From: Holdemania sp. Marseille-P2844
Lineage (GTDB): Bacteria; Bacillota_I; Bacilli_A; Erysipelotrichales; Erysipelotrichaceae
Length of the DNA: 64,000 nucleotides
Assembly (NCBI RefSeq): GCF_900120005.1
Contig: NZ_LT635454.1
Coordinates: forward strand, 1 to 64,000
Reading direction: 5' to 3'
The first letter of the stretch is position 1. Each line of letters starts with the position of its first letter. The notes under the pieces are model-generated. The model had not been told where the DNA came from. It was given only the letters and a program-made list of their open reading frames with translations, and did not search any database. The position numbers were made by a program, and so were the translations under genes. Below, piece after piece: positions 35,472 to 42,785 of this stretch.

Positions 35472-35526
35472 AGTATAATCTATAAATATATATTTGTAAA
35501 TATAAAACTTGTAAAAATATATATTA
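35472..35526 (-). promoter_or_regulatory. Locus 2 PTS promoter with palindromic operator
   Basis: Minus-strand -35 TTTACA (35495-35500) and -10 TATACT (35472-35477) are 17 nt apart. The perfect palindrome AAATATATATTT (35484-35495) fills the spacer. A near copy (AAATATATATTA) lies at 35515-35526. A second perfect copy is at 35663-35674 next to the opposite promoter. Confidence 0.7.
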
Positions 35527-35541
35527 AAAATTATAGTAACA

Positions 35542-35551
35542 AATGATTACA
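35542..35551 (+). promoter_or_regulatory. Partial copy of the shared PTS motif
   Basis: AATGATTACA, the first ten bases of the motif found at 22550, 42268 and 54489. It sits in the middle of the 343-nt divergent region. A 10-nt match in AT-rich DNA is weak evidence alone. Confidence 0.3.
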
Positions 35552-35662
35552 TCCTAATATATGACAGATTTGTATGATTTCACGCATATTCCTGACAAAA
35601 AACCGCAGAATATCCTGAATCCTTGGAGAACACAAATTATTTTCAAGAAAGAAATTTATATC

Positions 35663-35706
35663 AAATATATATTTACTGTTGATTTTTGAACGGTATGTGG
35701 TATATT
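35663..35706 (+). promoter_or_regulatory. Promoter of locus 2 SIS-GntR with operator
   Basis: AAATATATATTT (35663-35674) lies just upstream of -35 TTGATT (35679-35684), which is 16 nt from -10 TATATT (35701-35706). The palindrome matches the one in the divergent PTS promoter, so one regulator, probably the GntR protein of this locus, can control both directions. Confidence 0.6.
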
Positions 35707-35754
35707 TGGGATGAGCTGCCCGGTGATTCAAGAAAAAGGAGAACAGAATAAAGC

Positions 35755-36891
35755 ATGGAAAAAGAAAAACTCTCAATGATCGGTCATATTCAGGATACAC
35801 CCCGGGTTTTAAAGAAGGCCTACGCTACCCGCAATGAATATATGACCCGCTTTGTTGACGCTTTTGTCGAGCATGATTTTAAGAAAGTCTATTTCCTGGG
35901 GTCCGGTACTTCCAATCATGTTTCGATGGTTATTAAAAATCTCTTTGTCGAGCTGCTGCACGTTGAAGGCGTTGCCTGCGCACCGACGTTGTTTACCTAT
36001 CATGAGAATCCGAATCCGTCCGGAATTTTTAAGAAAGAAGAAATCTGCGTCATCGGCTTTTCACAGCACGGCGACAGTATCTCAACCTGTGAAGCGGTAA
36101 AAAAAGCTGCGGAGGACGGGTATTTCACCATTGCGGTGACCGAACAATTAAACAGTGTGCTGGAAGAATTGGCTGACGTATACTGTCATTTAGTCTGCGA
36201 AGAAGAAGAAATCGGTCCGGAAACGCGCGGTTATACGGAAACCATCTTCCAGTTTTACATCCAGGCCATTGAGATCGCGCGGCGTAAAAAACTGATTGAT
36301 CAAGCCTATTATCAGCAGTTGGATGAAGCGGCTAAGGCGTTGGCCGACAACCTGGAAATAGTTGTCAATGAGTCGATCGACTGGTATAATCGTAATAAAG
36401 AAGAATTTTATCAAATGACAAAATCCTCTATCGCAGGCTATGGTCTGAACTATCCAACGGCGCTGGAATCACGCCTGAAATTCTTTGAAACGTATTCCCG
36501 GCCGTGTACCGGTTATGAAATGGAAGAACAGATGCATGGACCGATGCGGGCTTACAATCAGGATAACTATATCTTTATGATCGCTTCCGAGGGCCGGAAA
36601 GAACTGGAACGCTTGAAGGAGTTAGTTCCGTATTATAAAGACGTCTTTACAGAGCATGTATTTGTGGTCACCTGTGAGGAGGATGTGGCAAGTTCAGAAA
36701 GAGATCTGAAATTCTCAGTGAAAACGACGGATCTGCTTTCGCCGATTCTCTATGTGATTCCTTTTCAGGTGCTTTCAGCTCTGATCTGCGAAGACACGGG
36801 AATCGACACGAAGGTCAGTCCGGTCAAAAAGCGTTACGTCTCGTCGCATTATCCAAGCCTCAGACATGGAAATGTGGAAGAAACGAAATAA
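35755..36891 (+). CDS. SIS-domain sugar-phosphate deglycase/isomerase (locus 2)
   Basis: 378 residues with two SIS domains: VYFLGSGTSNHVSM, then GFSQHGDSIST, where the usual SQSG reads SQHG. PETRGYTETIF places it with the first locus 1 SIS. The second half has GLNYPTALESRLKFFETY and YEMEEQMHGPMRAY. It should act on the phosphorylated product delivered by the divergent EIIA-D genes. The His in the phosphate loop is unusual and may alter specificity. The gene precedes GntR by 63 nt with a hairpin between. Confidence 0.83.
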   Translation: MEKEKLSMIGHIQDTPRVLKKAYATRNEYMTRFVDAFVEHDFKKVYFLGSGTSNHVSMVIKNLFVELLHVEGVACAPTLFTYHENPNPSGIFKKEEICVIGFSQHGDSISTCEAVKKAAEDGYFTIAVTEQLNSVLEELADVYCHLVCEEEEIGPETRGYTETIFQFYIQAIEIARRKKLIDQAYYQQLDEAAKALADNLEIVVNESIDWYNRNKEEFYQMTKSSIAGYGLNYPTALESRLKFFETYSRPCTGYEMEEQMHGPMRAYNQDNYIFMIASEGRKELERLKELVPYYKDVFTEHVFVVTCEEDVASSERDLKFSVKTTDLLSPILYVIPFQVLSALICEDTGIDTKVSPVKKRYVSSHYPSLRHGNVEETK

Positions 36892-36899
36892 ACAGAACA

Positions 36900-36928
36900 C
36901 GGCAATTCTGAGAACAAAAGAATTGCCG
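36900..36928 (+). repeat. Hairpin between SIS and GntR genes
   Basis: CGGCAATTC (36900-36908) and GAATTGCCG (36920-36928) form a perfect 9-bp stem with an 11-nt loop and no T run. It could stabilise the upstream message or partially attenuate transcription. Confidence 0.6.
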
Positions 36929-36954
36929 AAAGTTTGAAAAGCAGGGGGTAAAAC

Positions 36955-37725
36955 ATGCCGAAACTTCCAAAATATGTGGAAATCGTGAATTACTTTAAAG
37001 AGAAAATCGAAAGTGGAGAGATTGCTAACGATGAACCGTTTCCGCCGGAAAGCGAGATCTGCGCCAGGTTTTCCACCAGTCATATGACGGTTTCCCGGGC
37101 CATGAACGAATTAGCCGTGCATGGGTTTATCAAACGGATAAAAGGCAAGGGCACGTTCGCAGATGACAAATTCAAGGCGAAGATCAAAAAAAGCTCGGTG
37201 CGGACTGAAAGCATTACGGATATGATCCGCAACGCCGGTTTGGAACCGTCGGCTGAATTGATTAAATATGGAATTATCAAAGGTAAGGAAGCTCCGGACA
37301 TCGCTGCTCTGCTGCATGTAGCGGAGGACGACTTTCTGCATTTCTTCATCCGGACGCGTTTCGGCAACGGCAGTCTGATCTGTATTTCGTATTCCTATAT
37401 TTCGCAGAATATTCTGCCGACGATGGATATTAAACGGCTGGAAGGTTCGCTGAACCAGTACATCGAAGAATTGGGGATTGAGCGGTCCTATGGGTATATG
37501 GAACTGGGTGCCTGTCTGCCAAGCGCGGAACAGGCCAAACTGATCGGCTCCAATCATGTTCCTCTGCTTCGTCAGACGATCCTGTGGAATGTCAACGACG
37601 AACCTTTTGAATTAACAACCCACTATTTTGTTGGAGATAAGTTTACGATCACGCAGGACAAGATCACGGCGCGGCCAACACAAACGACGCTGTCGGATCA
37701 CGCGCGGGAACCGCTGGTCAAGTAA
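36955..37725 (+). CDS. GntR/HutC-family regulator with UTRA domain (locus 2)
   Basis: 256 residues: winged helix (YVEIVNYFKEKIESGEI, TSHMTVSRAMNELAVHG, IKGKGTFAD) followed by a UTRA domain. A GGGGG box precedes the ATG. It likely represses both directions of locus 2 through the AAATATATATTT palindromes and is released by a phosphorylated substrate. The C-terminal 20 residues are a polar extension compared with the locus 1 regulator. Confidence 0.9.
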   Translation: MPKLPKYVEIVNYFKEKIESGEIANDEPFPPESEICARFSTSHMTVSRAMNELAVHGFIKRIKGKGTFADDKFKAKIKKSSVRTESITDMIRNAGLEPSAELIKYGIIKGKEAPDIAALLHVAEDDFLHFFIRTRFGNGSLICISYSYISQNILPTMDIKRLEGSLNQYIEELGIERSYGYMELGACLPSAEQAKLIGSNHVPLLRQTILWNVNDEPFELTTHYFVGDKFTITQDKITARPTQTTLSDHAREPLVK

Positions 37726-37802
37726 GGACTTTCCGGCAGAGCAGTCGGATCTGAATGGATTGTTCTTCCTCCATTCTGCTTCGAACAAAAAAATGTAAAA
37801 AG

Positions 37803-37833
37803 AAGGGACGCTCTCATCGAAGGAGTGTCCCTT
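37803..37833. terminator. Stem-loop after the locus 2 GntR gene
   Basis: AAGGGACGCTC (37803-37813) pairs over 11 bp with GAGTGTCCCTT (37823-37833). There is no clear T run on the plus strand, but T-rich DNA follows on the minus strand. The 330-nt gap 37726-38056 holds nothing else that I can support. Confidence 0.5.
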
Positions 37834-38056
37834 TGGCGCTCTTCCGGCTTCCGCACAATTCGGGTAAACAGAACACTTTTGAAATCGGAAGTTCCATAAC
37901 AAAGGCGGAGAGGGCTTGGACATCAATAAGAAATTCAATACAGTCCATGATCAGGAAAAATAGAAAACCGTAAGAAATCCGTTATAAAAATTCACAATTC
38001 TTCGCTTTTTCTTTTCCCCAGGCAGGCGTATAGTGGTGTCAAAGGAGTGTGAAGTT

Positions 38057-39010
38057 ATGCGATTTGGAATATTAGGTTATGGTGGGATCGCGCAGCGATT
38101 CGTTCATGACAGCGCCCAGGTTGAAGAAGCGGAGATCACATGGATTGCTTCTCAGACCCCAGCCAAGCGGGAAGCGGCGGCCGCGGCAGTGCCCGGCGCA
38201 CGGATTGCCGACAACTATCAAGCCTGTCTGGCCAGTCCTGAGGTTGACTGCGTTTACATTGCACTGCCGCATGCGCAGCATAAAGCGATGACGCTGGCGG
38301 CGCTGGCGCAGCATAAACATGTCCTGGTGGAGAAACCCGCCGCATTTACCAGCGCGGACTGGGATCAGCTGTGCGCGGAAGCGAAACGTCAGGATTGCTT
38401 CTTAATGGAAGCGCTGAAGACGCCGTTTTACCCGACCAGCGCGATCGTCAAAAATCTGATCGAAGACGGGGCTATCGGTCAAGTGACCGGCGCCGATGTC
38501 AATTACTGTTACGATTTAAAAGGCCAGACAAAACCGGGCTGGTACATCCTGGATCCCCTTCAGGGCGGCGCGCTGTACGACATCGGCAGCTATCTTTATT
38601 ATTTCGTGTTGGATTTGTTTCCGGACCTGACGCCGACTTTGAACGTGACGGCCCAGCTGCGCGATCACATCGACGTTCACTTCCAATGCGAACTGACGAC
38701 GGCCAGTGGCGCGCGCATTCTGACCGAAGGCGCGATCGACCGTGAACGTCCGCGCGAAGCCGTGATCCGGGGAACAGAAGGCACGCTGCGGATTCCTTAC
38801 TATTACCGGGCGGAGGAAATCATTCTGGAAAACGCCCAGGGAACGCAGATGATCCGGCCGACAATTCAGTATACCGATCTGGCGGGGGAGATTGCGGAAG
38901 TCTGCCGCTGTGTTGGCAACGGCTGGCGGGAAAGCCCGCTCTATCCACAAGCCAAGACCCGGGAAGTGCTGGCGCTGATGGAAGCGATCCGCAGCCAGTT
39001 TCCCCATTGA
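38057..39010 (+). CDS. Gfo/Idh/MocA-family NAD(P)-dependent oxidoreductase
   Basis: 317 residues. An N-terminal Rossmann fold (FGILGYGGIAQRFVHD), the conserved EKP at 92-94 (VLVEKPAAFT), and a C-terminal substrate domain with GGALYDIGSY. Enzymes of this family oxidise or reduce sugars, inositols and related compounds. It stands between PTS loci 2 and 3 and could process their sugars, but no operon link is visible. The start at 38057 follows AAAGGAGTGTG. Confidence 0.88.
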   Translation: MRFGILGYGGIAQRFVHDSAQVEEAEITWIASQTPAKREAAAAAVPGARIADNYQACLASPEVDCVYIALPHAQHKAMTLAALAQHKHVLVEKPAAFTSADWDQLCAEAKRQDCFLMEALKTPFYPTSAIVKNLIEDGAIGQVTGADVNYCYDLKGQTKPGWYILDPLQGGALYDIGSYLYYFVLDLFPDLTPTLNVTAQLRDHIDVHFQCELTTASGARILTEGAIDRERPREAVIRGTEGTLRIPYYYRAEEIILENAQGTQMIRPTIQYTDLAGEIAEVCRCVGNGWRESPLYPQAKTREVLALMEAIRSQFPH

Positions 39011-39102
39011 AATCATGGGAATCAACGTGTGCGAAGACCTTCGTTTCTAATCCGCAAACAATAAAATCTTCTGTTGATTCAGCCCAGAGGAGAAAGAAAA
39101 CT

Positions 39103-39125
39103 TCACCAGAAATGGTGATTTTTTT
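39103..39125 (+). terminator. Terminator after the oxidoreductase gene
   Basis: TCACCA-GAAA-TGGTGA (39103-39118) followed by seven T. Confidence 0.85.
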
Positions 39126-39194
39126 CAGCTTCTGACGCTGAACTGGACTTTCTATACTAAAGGAAGAATGAAAGTCAGAGCGGAGGGGAAAGGG

Positions 39195-40682
39195 ATGGAG
39201 AAGTATCAGGAATCAATGAAACACTTTTACCGGCAGGCCCTGTATCTCTGTCTGGCGATGATCGCGCAGCAGCTGATTCTCAACCTGATCACGATTATCG
39301 ACAACGTGATGGTCGGCCGGTACGGCGATCTCTTCGTTTCATCGGCTGCGATTGTCAACCGCCTGTTTACGGTGCCGAGCAGTTTCCTCAACGGCATTCT
39401 GGCGGGCGGGGTTGTGTTTCTCGCCCAATATGCCGGAATTGATCAGCCGCAGCGGATGGTTCAGACGTTCCGCTTTTCTCTGACATCTTCGATCGCGCTG
39501 TTGTTTCCGTTTATCCTGGCTGGCCTTGCCTTCCCGCAAACGCTGGTCCGGCTGTTTTCCTCCGATCCGGCGCTGGAAGGCCCGGCGGCGGTCTATCTTC
39601 AGCTGCTGGCGCTGTCGATGATTCCTTATGTGCTGTCGCAGGCGATTGCCAATGCGATGCGGGCGATCGGACAGGTGCGCCTTCCGCTGTGGGGCAGCTG
39701 CGCCGCCGTCATCGTTAAGATTTTGGCGAATCTGATTTTGCTGGAAGAGATCCCTGGCGGCATGTTGGGGGCGGGTCTGGCGATGCTGCTGTGCCGGTGT
39801 GCGGAAGCGCTGATCATGATGGTCCTGATGAAACGCTCGCGGTGCGTCTATGCGCAGGCGTGGAAGACGACGCCGAAAATGCCGCGTTCGCTGGCAATTC
39901 AGATTGGAAAAACGATGCTTCCGATCGGATTGAACGAATTATTCTATGGCTTGGGGTTGGCGATGTTATTTAAAGGCTACTCGTCGTTCAGTACGCCGAT
40001 GACGGCCGGATATGCCATTGCGATGACCTACTATGAGCTGTTCCGGGTGCTTTTTCCCGCGGCCGGCACGGTGCTGACCATTCTGGTCGGTCCGGTTCTG
40101 GGGCAGGGAAAGAAAGCGGAGGCCAGGGAGGTTGTGCGGCGTGTGTTCAAACTGGCGCTGGGACTTTCCATCGCGTTTGGAATCCTGATTGATCTCTGCC
40201 GCTGGACAATCCCGCTGATCTACACAGGTTCTGCGCTTTCGCTGCGGACGGCGGATCAGCTAATGCAGATCATGGCACTGTTATTCCCGCTGGCGACCGG
40301 ACATTTTCTTGTGTATTTCGTCTTCCGCAGCGGCGGGGACAGCCGGTCGATCTATCTGATTGATTCGCTGTTCATGTGGATCGTTCCGATTCCCTTGTTG
40401 ATCGGATTGACGAGGGGAACCGACTTGCCGCTGACTGCGGTTTACTTTCTGGTTGAAATCAGTTATGTACTGAAATGTCTGTTAGCGCTGGGTTTGTTGA
40501 AAAAGGAACGATGGCTTAACAATCTGACCCAGCCGGAGGTTTCGCCAAAAGAGCTGTCGGCTTTGAAGCGGGAAATTGAAAACCGCAGCCCGGCAGTACC
40601 ACAGACAAACCGGATCGAAGCGTTTGCGGAAAACCCGGATGCTCCAACTTTGAAAATCCCGCATTCCGGATCGAATAGTTAA
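39195..40682 (+). CDS. MATE-family efflux transporter, second copy
   Basis: 495 residues with about twelve membrane segments. MATE features near the start: LYLCLAMIAQQLILNLITIIDNVMVGRYG, then SSAAIVNRLF and LAGGVVFLAQYAG. A hydrophilic C-terminal tail of about 50 residues extends beyond the last segment. The ATG at 39195 follows GGAGGGGAAAGGG. It has terminators on both sides. The substrate is unknown; it is not closely similar to the copy at 12583. Confidence 0.87.
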   Translation: MEKYQESMKHFYRQALYLCLAMIAQQLILNLITIIDNVMVGRYGDLFVSSAAIVNRLFTVPSSFLNGILAGGVVFLAQYAGIDQPQRMVQTFRFSLTSSIALLFPFILAGLAFPQTLVRLFSSDPALEGPAAVYLQLLALSMIPYVLSQAIANAMRAIGQVRLPLWGSCAAVIVKILANLILLEEIPGGMLGAGLAMLLCRCAEALIMMVLMKRSRCVYAQAWKTTPKMPRSLAIQIGKTMLPIGLNELFYGLGLAMLFKGYSSFSTPMTAGYAIAMTYYELFRVLFPAAGTVLTILVGPVLGQGKKAEAREVVRRVFKLALGLSIAFGILIDLCRWTIPLIYTGSALSLRTADQLMQIMALLFPLATGHFLVYFVFRSGGDSRSIYLIDSLFMWIVPIPLLIGLTRGTDLPLTAVYFLVEISYVLKCLLALGLLKKERWLNNLTQPEVSPKELSALKREIENRSPAVPQTNRIEAFAENPDAPTLKIPHSGSNS

Positions 40683-40692
40683 CTATAAATAA

Positions 40693-40745
40693 AAAAGAAT
40701 TCAGTTTTGACGGTTCATTGTCGTCAAAAGACTGAATTCTTTTTC
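40693..40745. terminator. Strong bidirectional terminator
   Basis: AGAATTCAG (40696-40704) pairs with CTGAATTCT (40732-40740), and inside it TTTTGACG pairs with CGTCAAAA. T runs leave both sides. It separates the convergent MATE gene and the minus-strand gene at 40845. Confidence 0.9.
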
Positions 40746-40844
40746 TGTGATCTGATCGGGCGAACTTTTACTTTGCTGCGCTGTCCGGCTGGCGGATAAA
40801 GTGATTTTCCGCTTCATTCTGAATCCTGTTTTTTCAGTGCGCGA

Positions 40845-41423
40845 TTAAGACTCAGAGTCCGGCATCAGTGCGGGCTTGCAGAGAATCTCATGGATCCGGG
40901 TGGTGAGGATGGAGGCCGAATAGCCCGGCGTGATCACGACGGCGGTATCCGCTCCGCTTGCGGTTCCGCCCAAAGCTACGACCGGTTTTCCCCATTCGAT
41001 CGCGTCGGCGTCCAGCGCCATCACCGCGCATTCAAAACAGACCTTGACGCCCTGTCCCAAAGTCCGCAGTGTGGCGGCCATGATTTCCAGCGGATAAATC
41101 CCGCTGAACTGACGGCTCAGTCCCCGTTCCCCACTGCTTAACGCGTGGCCGGCGGTGACGATTACGACGCCCTGAGCTTCCAGTTCACGTTTGGTTTTTG
41201 CGTCCATCCGGTTGAGACCGCGAGCTTGCACGTCGGTGACGGAACGGACGTCGATCAGTTTTCCGGTAAATCCCTGTTTTCGGGCTTCGGCGATGACGAT
41301 TTTGGCGGTCGCGCCGGAGGATGAGGCGAAGACGAGATCGGTATTCAGCTGTTTGACTTTGCGGATGCCCTCGGCCACCGCCGCGTTGGTGTTGTGAGGT
41401 CCGGGTTGAGCAAATAAAAGCAT
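40845..41423 (-). CDS. Stand-alone pyruvate kinase alpha/beta-domain protein
   Basis: 192 residues that match only the C-terminal alpha/beta domain of pyruvate kinase: LLFAQPGPHNTNAAV, LVFASSSGATAKI at the start, and a GTASGADTAVVI region later. The catalytic barrel is absent, so it cannot be a pyruvate kinase. Free-standing proteins of this type are common in Firmicutes and their role is unknown; an effector-binding role is possible. RBS is AAGGGAGCG. It is monocistronic on the minus strand. Confidence 0.75.
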   Translation of the reverse strand: MLLFAQPGPHNTNAAVAEGIRKVKQLNTDLVFASSSGATAKIVIAEARKQGFTGKLIDVRSVTDVQARGLNRMDAKTKRELEAQGVVIVTAGHALSSGERGLSRQFSGIYPLEIMAATLRTLGQGVKVCFECAVMALDADAIEWGKPVVALGGTASGADTAVVITPGYSASILTTRIHEILCKPALMPDSES

Positions 41424-41515
41424 GATTGATCGCTCCCTTCTGTTTCTATTATAGCGGATTGCCGCACAGAAATCAGGGGGAACGCTGCACTAAGCTTGGT
41501 GATCTTTTTCCGTTT

Positions 41516-41543
41516 TTGTTCCAAAGCACAATCTTCCTATAAT
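41516..41543 (+). promoter_or_regulatory. Promoter of the HAD hydrolase gene
   Basis: TTGTTC (41516-41521) and TATAAT (41538-41543) are 16 nt apart, 33 nt before the start codon. Confidence 0.5.
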
Positions 41544-41575
41544 AAATCCGCAGGAACACAGAAAGGAGGTTGAAG

Positions 41576-42229
41576 ATGGAGAAAATCGTCATCTTTGATA
41601 TGGACGGCGTGCTCGTCGATACCGAACCGGTTTATTACAAACGGCTTGAAGATTTTCTGATCAGCCGGGGTTATGCGTTTCCCCGCGCGGTGCTCGACCG
41701 GCTTGTCGGCGAAAGCAGCCGCAAAACATTTTCGATTCTAAAACAGGCGGATCCAGCATTTTATGATAGTGAGGAAACCTATCGCCGCGATTACCGGGCG
41801 TACCATCAGGGGCAGCGGATCGCGTACCGCGAGCTGGCGAATCCTCACGTACATCAAACGCTGAATCAGCTGAAAAACTCCGGCTGGCGCCTGGCTCTGG
41901 CGTCCAGCTCGCCGCGCGCCAACATCGAACAAGTGCTCCGGGAGCTCGCGATCCTGCCCTTGTTTGAAGTGATCGCCAGCGGCAATGATTTCCGGGAAAG
42001 CAAGCCGAATCCGGAAATCTATCTGCACGTCGCCGCCCAGCTTCAGGCCAAGCCCCAACAATGCACCGTGATTGAAGATTCCACCTACGGCATTCAGGCT
42101 GCCATCCGCGCCGGCATGCGCGTGCTGGCCAAGCGCGACCAGCGGTATGGATTTGATCAATCCCCGGCGCACGCCTTGTTTGACGATCTGGCGGAAATTC
42201 CGGCGCTGCTTCACGCCCCGGACGGCTGA
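41576..42229 (+). CDS. HAD-superfamily hydrolase, beta-phosphoglucomutase-like
   Basis: 217 residues. Motif I FDMDGVLVDTEP, motif II LALASSS, a Lys in RESKPNPEIY and motif IV VIEDSTYGIQAA are all present, with an alpha-helical cap between I and II. These enzymes dephosphorylate or isomerise small sugar phosphates. The ATG at 41576 lies 6 nt after GGAGG; a TTG at 41570 sits next to that box. It stands just before locus 3 and could support sugar metabolism there, but has its own promoter. Confidence 0.88.
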   Translation: MEKIVIFDMDGVLVDTEPVYYKRLEDFLISRGYAFPRAVLDRLVGESSRKTFSILKQADPAFYDSEETYRRDYRAYHQGQRIAYRELANPHVHQTLNQLKNSGWRLALASSSPRANIEQVLRELAILPLFEVIASGNDFRESKPNPEIYLHVAAQLQAKPQQCTVIEDSTYGIQAAIRAGMRVLAKRDQRYGFDQSPAHALFDDLAEIPALLHAPDG

Positions 42230-42267
42230 TGCACTGCACTAGAATTAGTGAAATTAATTGAGTAGTT

Positions 42268-42291
42268 AATGATTACAAAGCTTTCTATAAT
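42268..42291 (+). promoter_or_regulatory. Locus 3 promoter region with the shared 18-nt motif
   Basis: AATGATTACAAAGCTTTC (42268-42285) runs directly into a -10 box TATAAT (42286-42291). The same 18 bases occur in reverse at 54489-54506 before locus 4. The motif overlaps the spacer of the promoter, so a bound protein would block or reshape polymerase binding. The -35 is weak. Confidence 0.6.
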
Positions 42292-42325
42292 GGCATTGAA
42301 AAGGACGAATGGAAAGAGGAATAAT

Positions 42326-42727
42326 GTGAAATATCTGATCGCGAGTCATGGCGAATACGCCGCCGGACTGACCAGCGCGGTGTGCCGGCTGGCAGGCGAA
42401 AATCCGGACGTGACAGCCCTGTGTGCCTATACCGACGAAACGCCTCTGGAAACCCGCATGCAGAAGATCATGGAGGGCCACGAAGCGGAAACCTGGATTA
42501 TCATGACCGACCTGCTGGGCGGCAGCGTCAATCAATACATGATGCGCAGCCTGCTGAAGCCCAACTGCCACATCCTCGCCGGGGTCAATCTCGAATTGAT
42601 TCTCAACGTGCTGAAACTGGAAGAAACAGACGATCTGGCCGCTGATCTGCAGCGCTGCGTCAGCGAAGCGCAGAGCCGGATCTGTTATGTTAATTCATTT
42701 ATTCAAAAGAAAGGAAGCGAGAGCTGA
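42326..42727 (+). CDS. PTS mannose-family EIIA component (locus 3, first copy)
   Basis: 133 residues from a GTG start that follows AGAGGAATAAT; this start gives the normal EIIA length, and the nearest upstream in-frame ATG lies within the -10 box. YLIASHGEYAAGL holds the active His8, and MTDLLGGSVNQYMM is the second loop. First gene of locus 3, followed by the fused EIIC-EIID. Confidence 0.9.
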   Translation: MKYLIASHGEYAAGLTSAVCRLAGENPDVTALCAYTDETPLETRMQKIMEGHEAETWIIMTDLLGGSVNQYMMRSLLKPNCHILAGVNLELILNVLKLEETDDLAADLQRCVSEAQSRICYVNSFIQKKGSES

Positions 42728-42785
42728 AAACAAACCGACAGGCCCACCGCATCACAGACCAAGGTTAAGAAAGGGGTAAACACTT

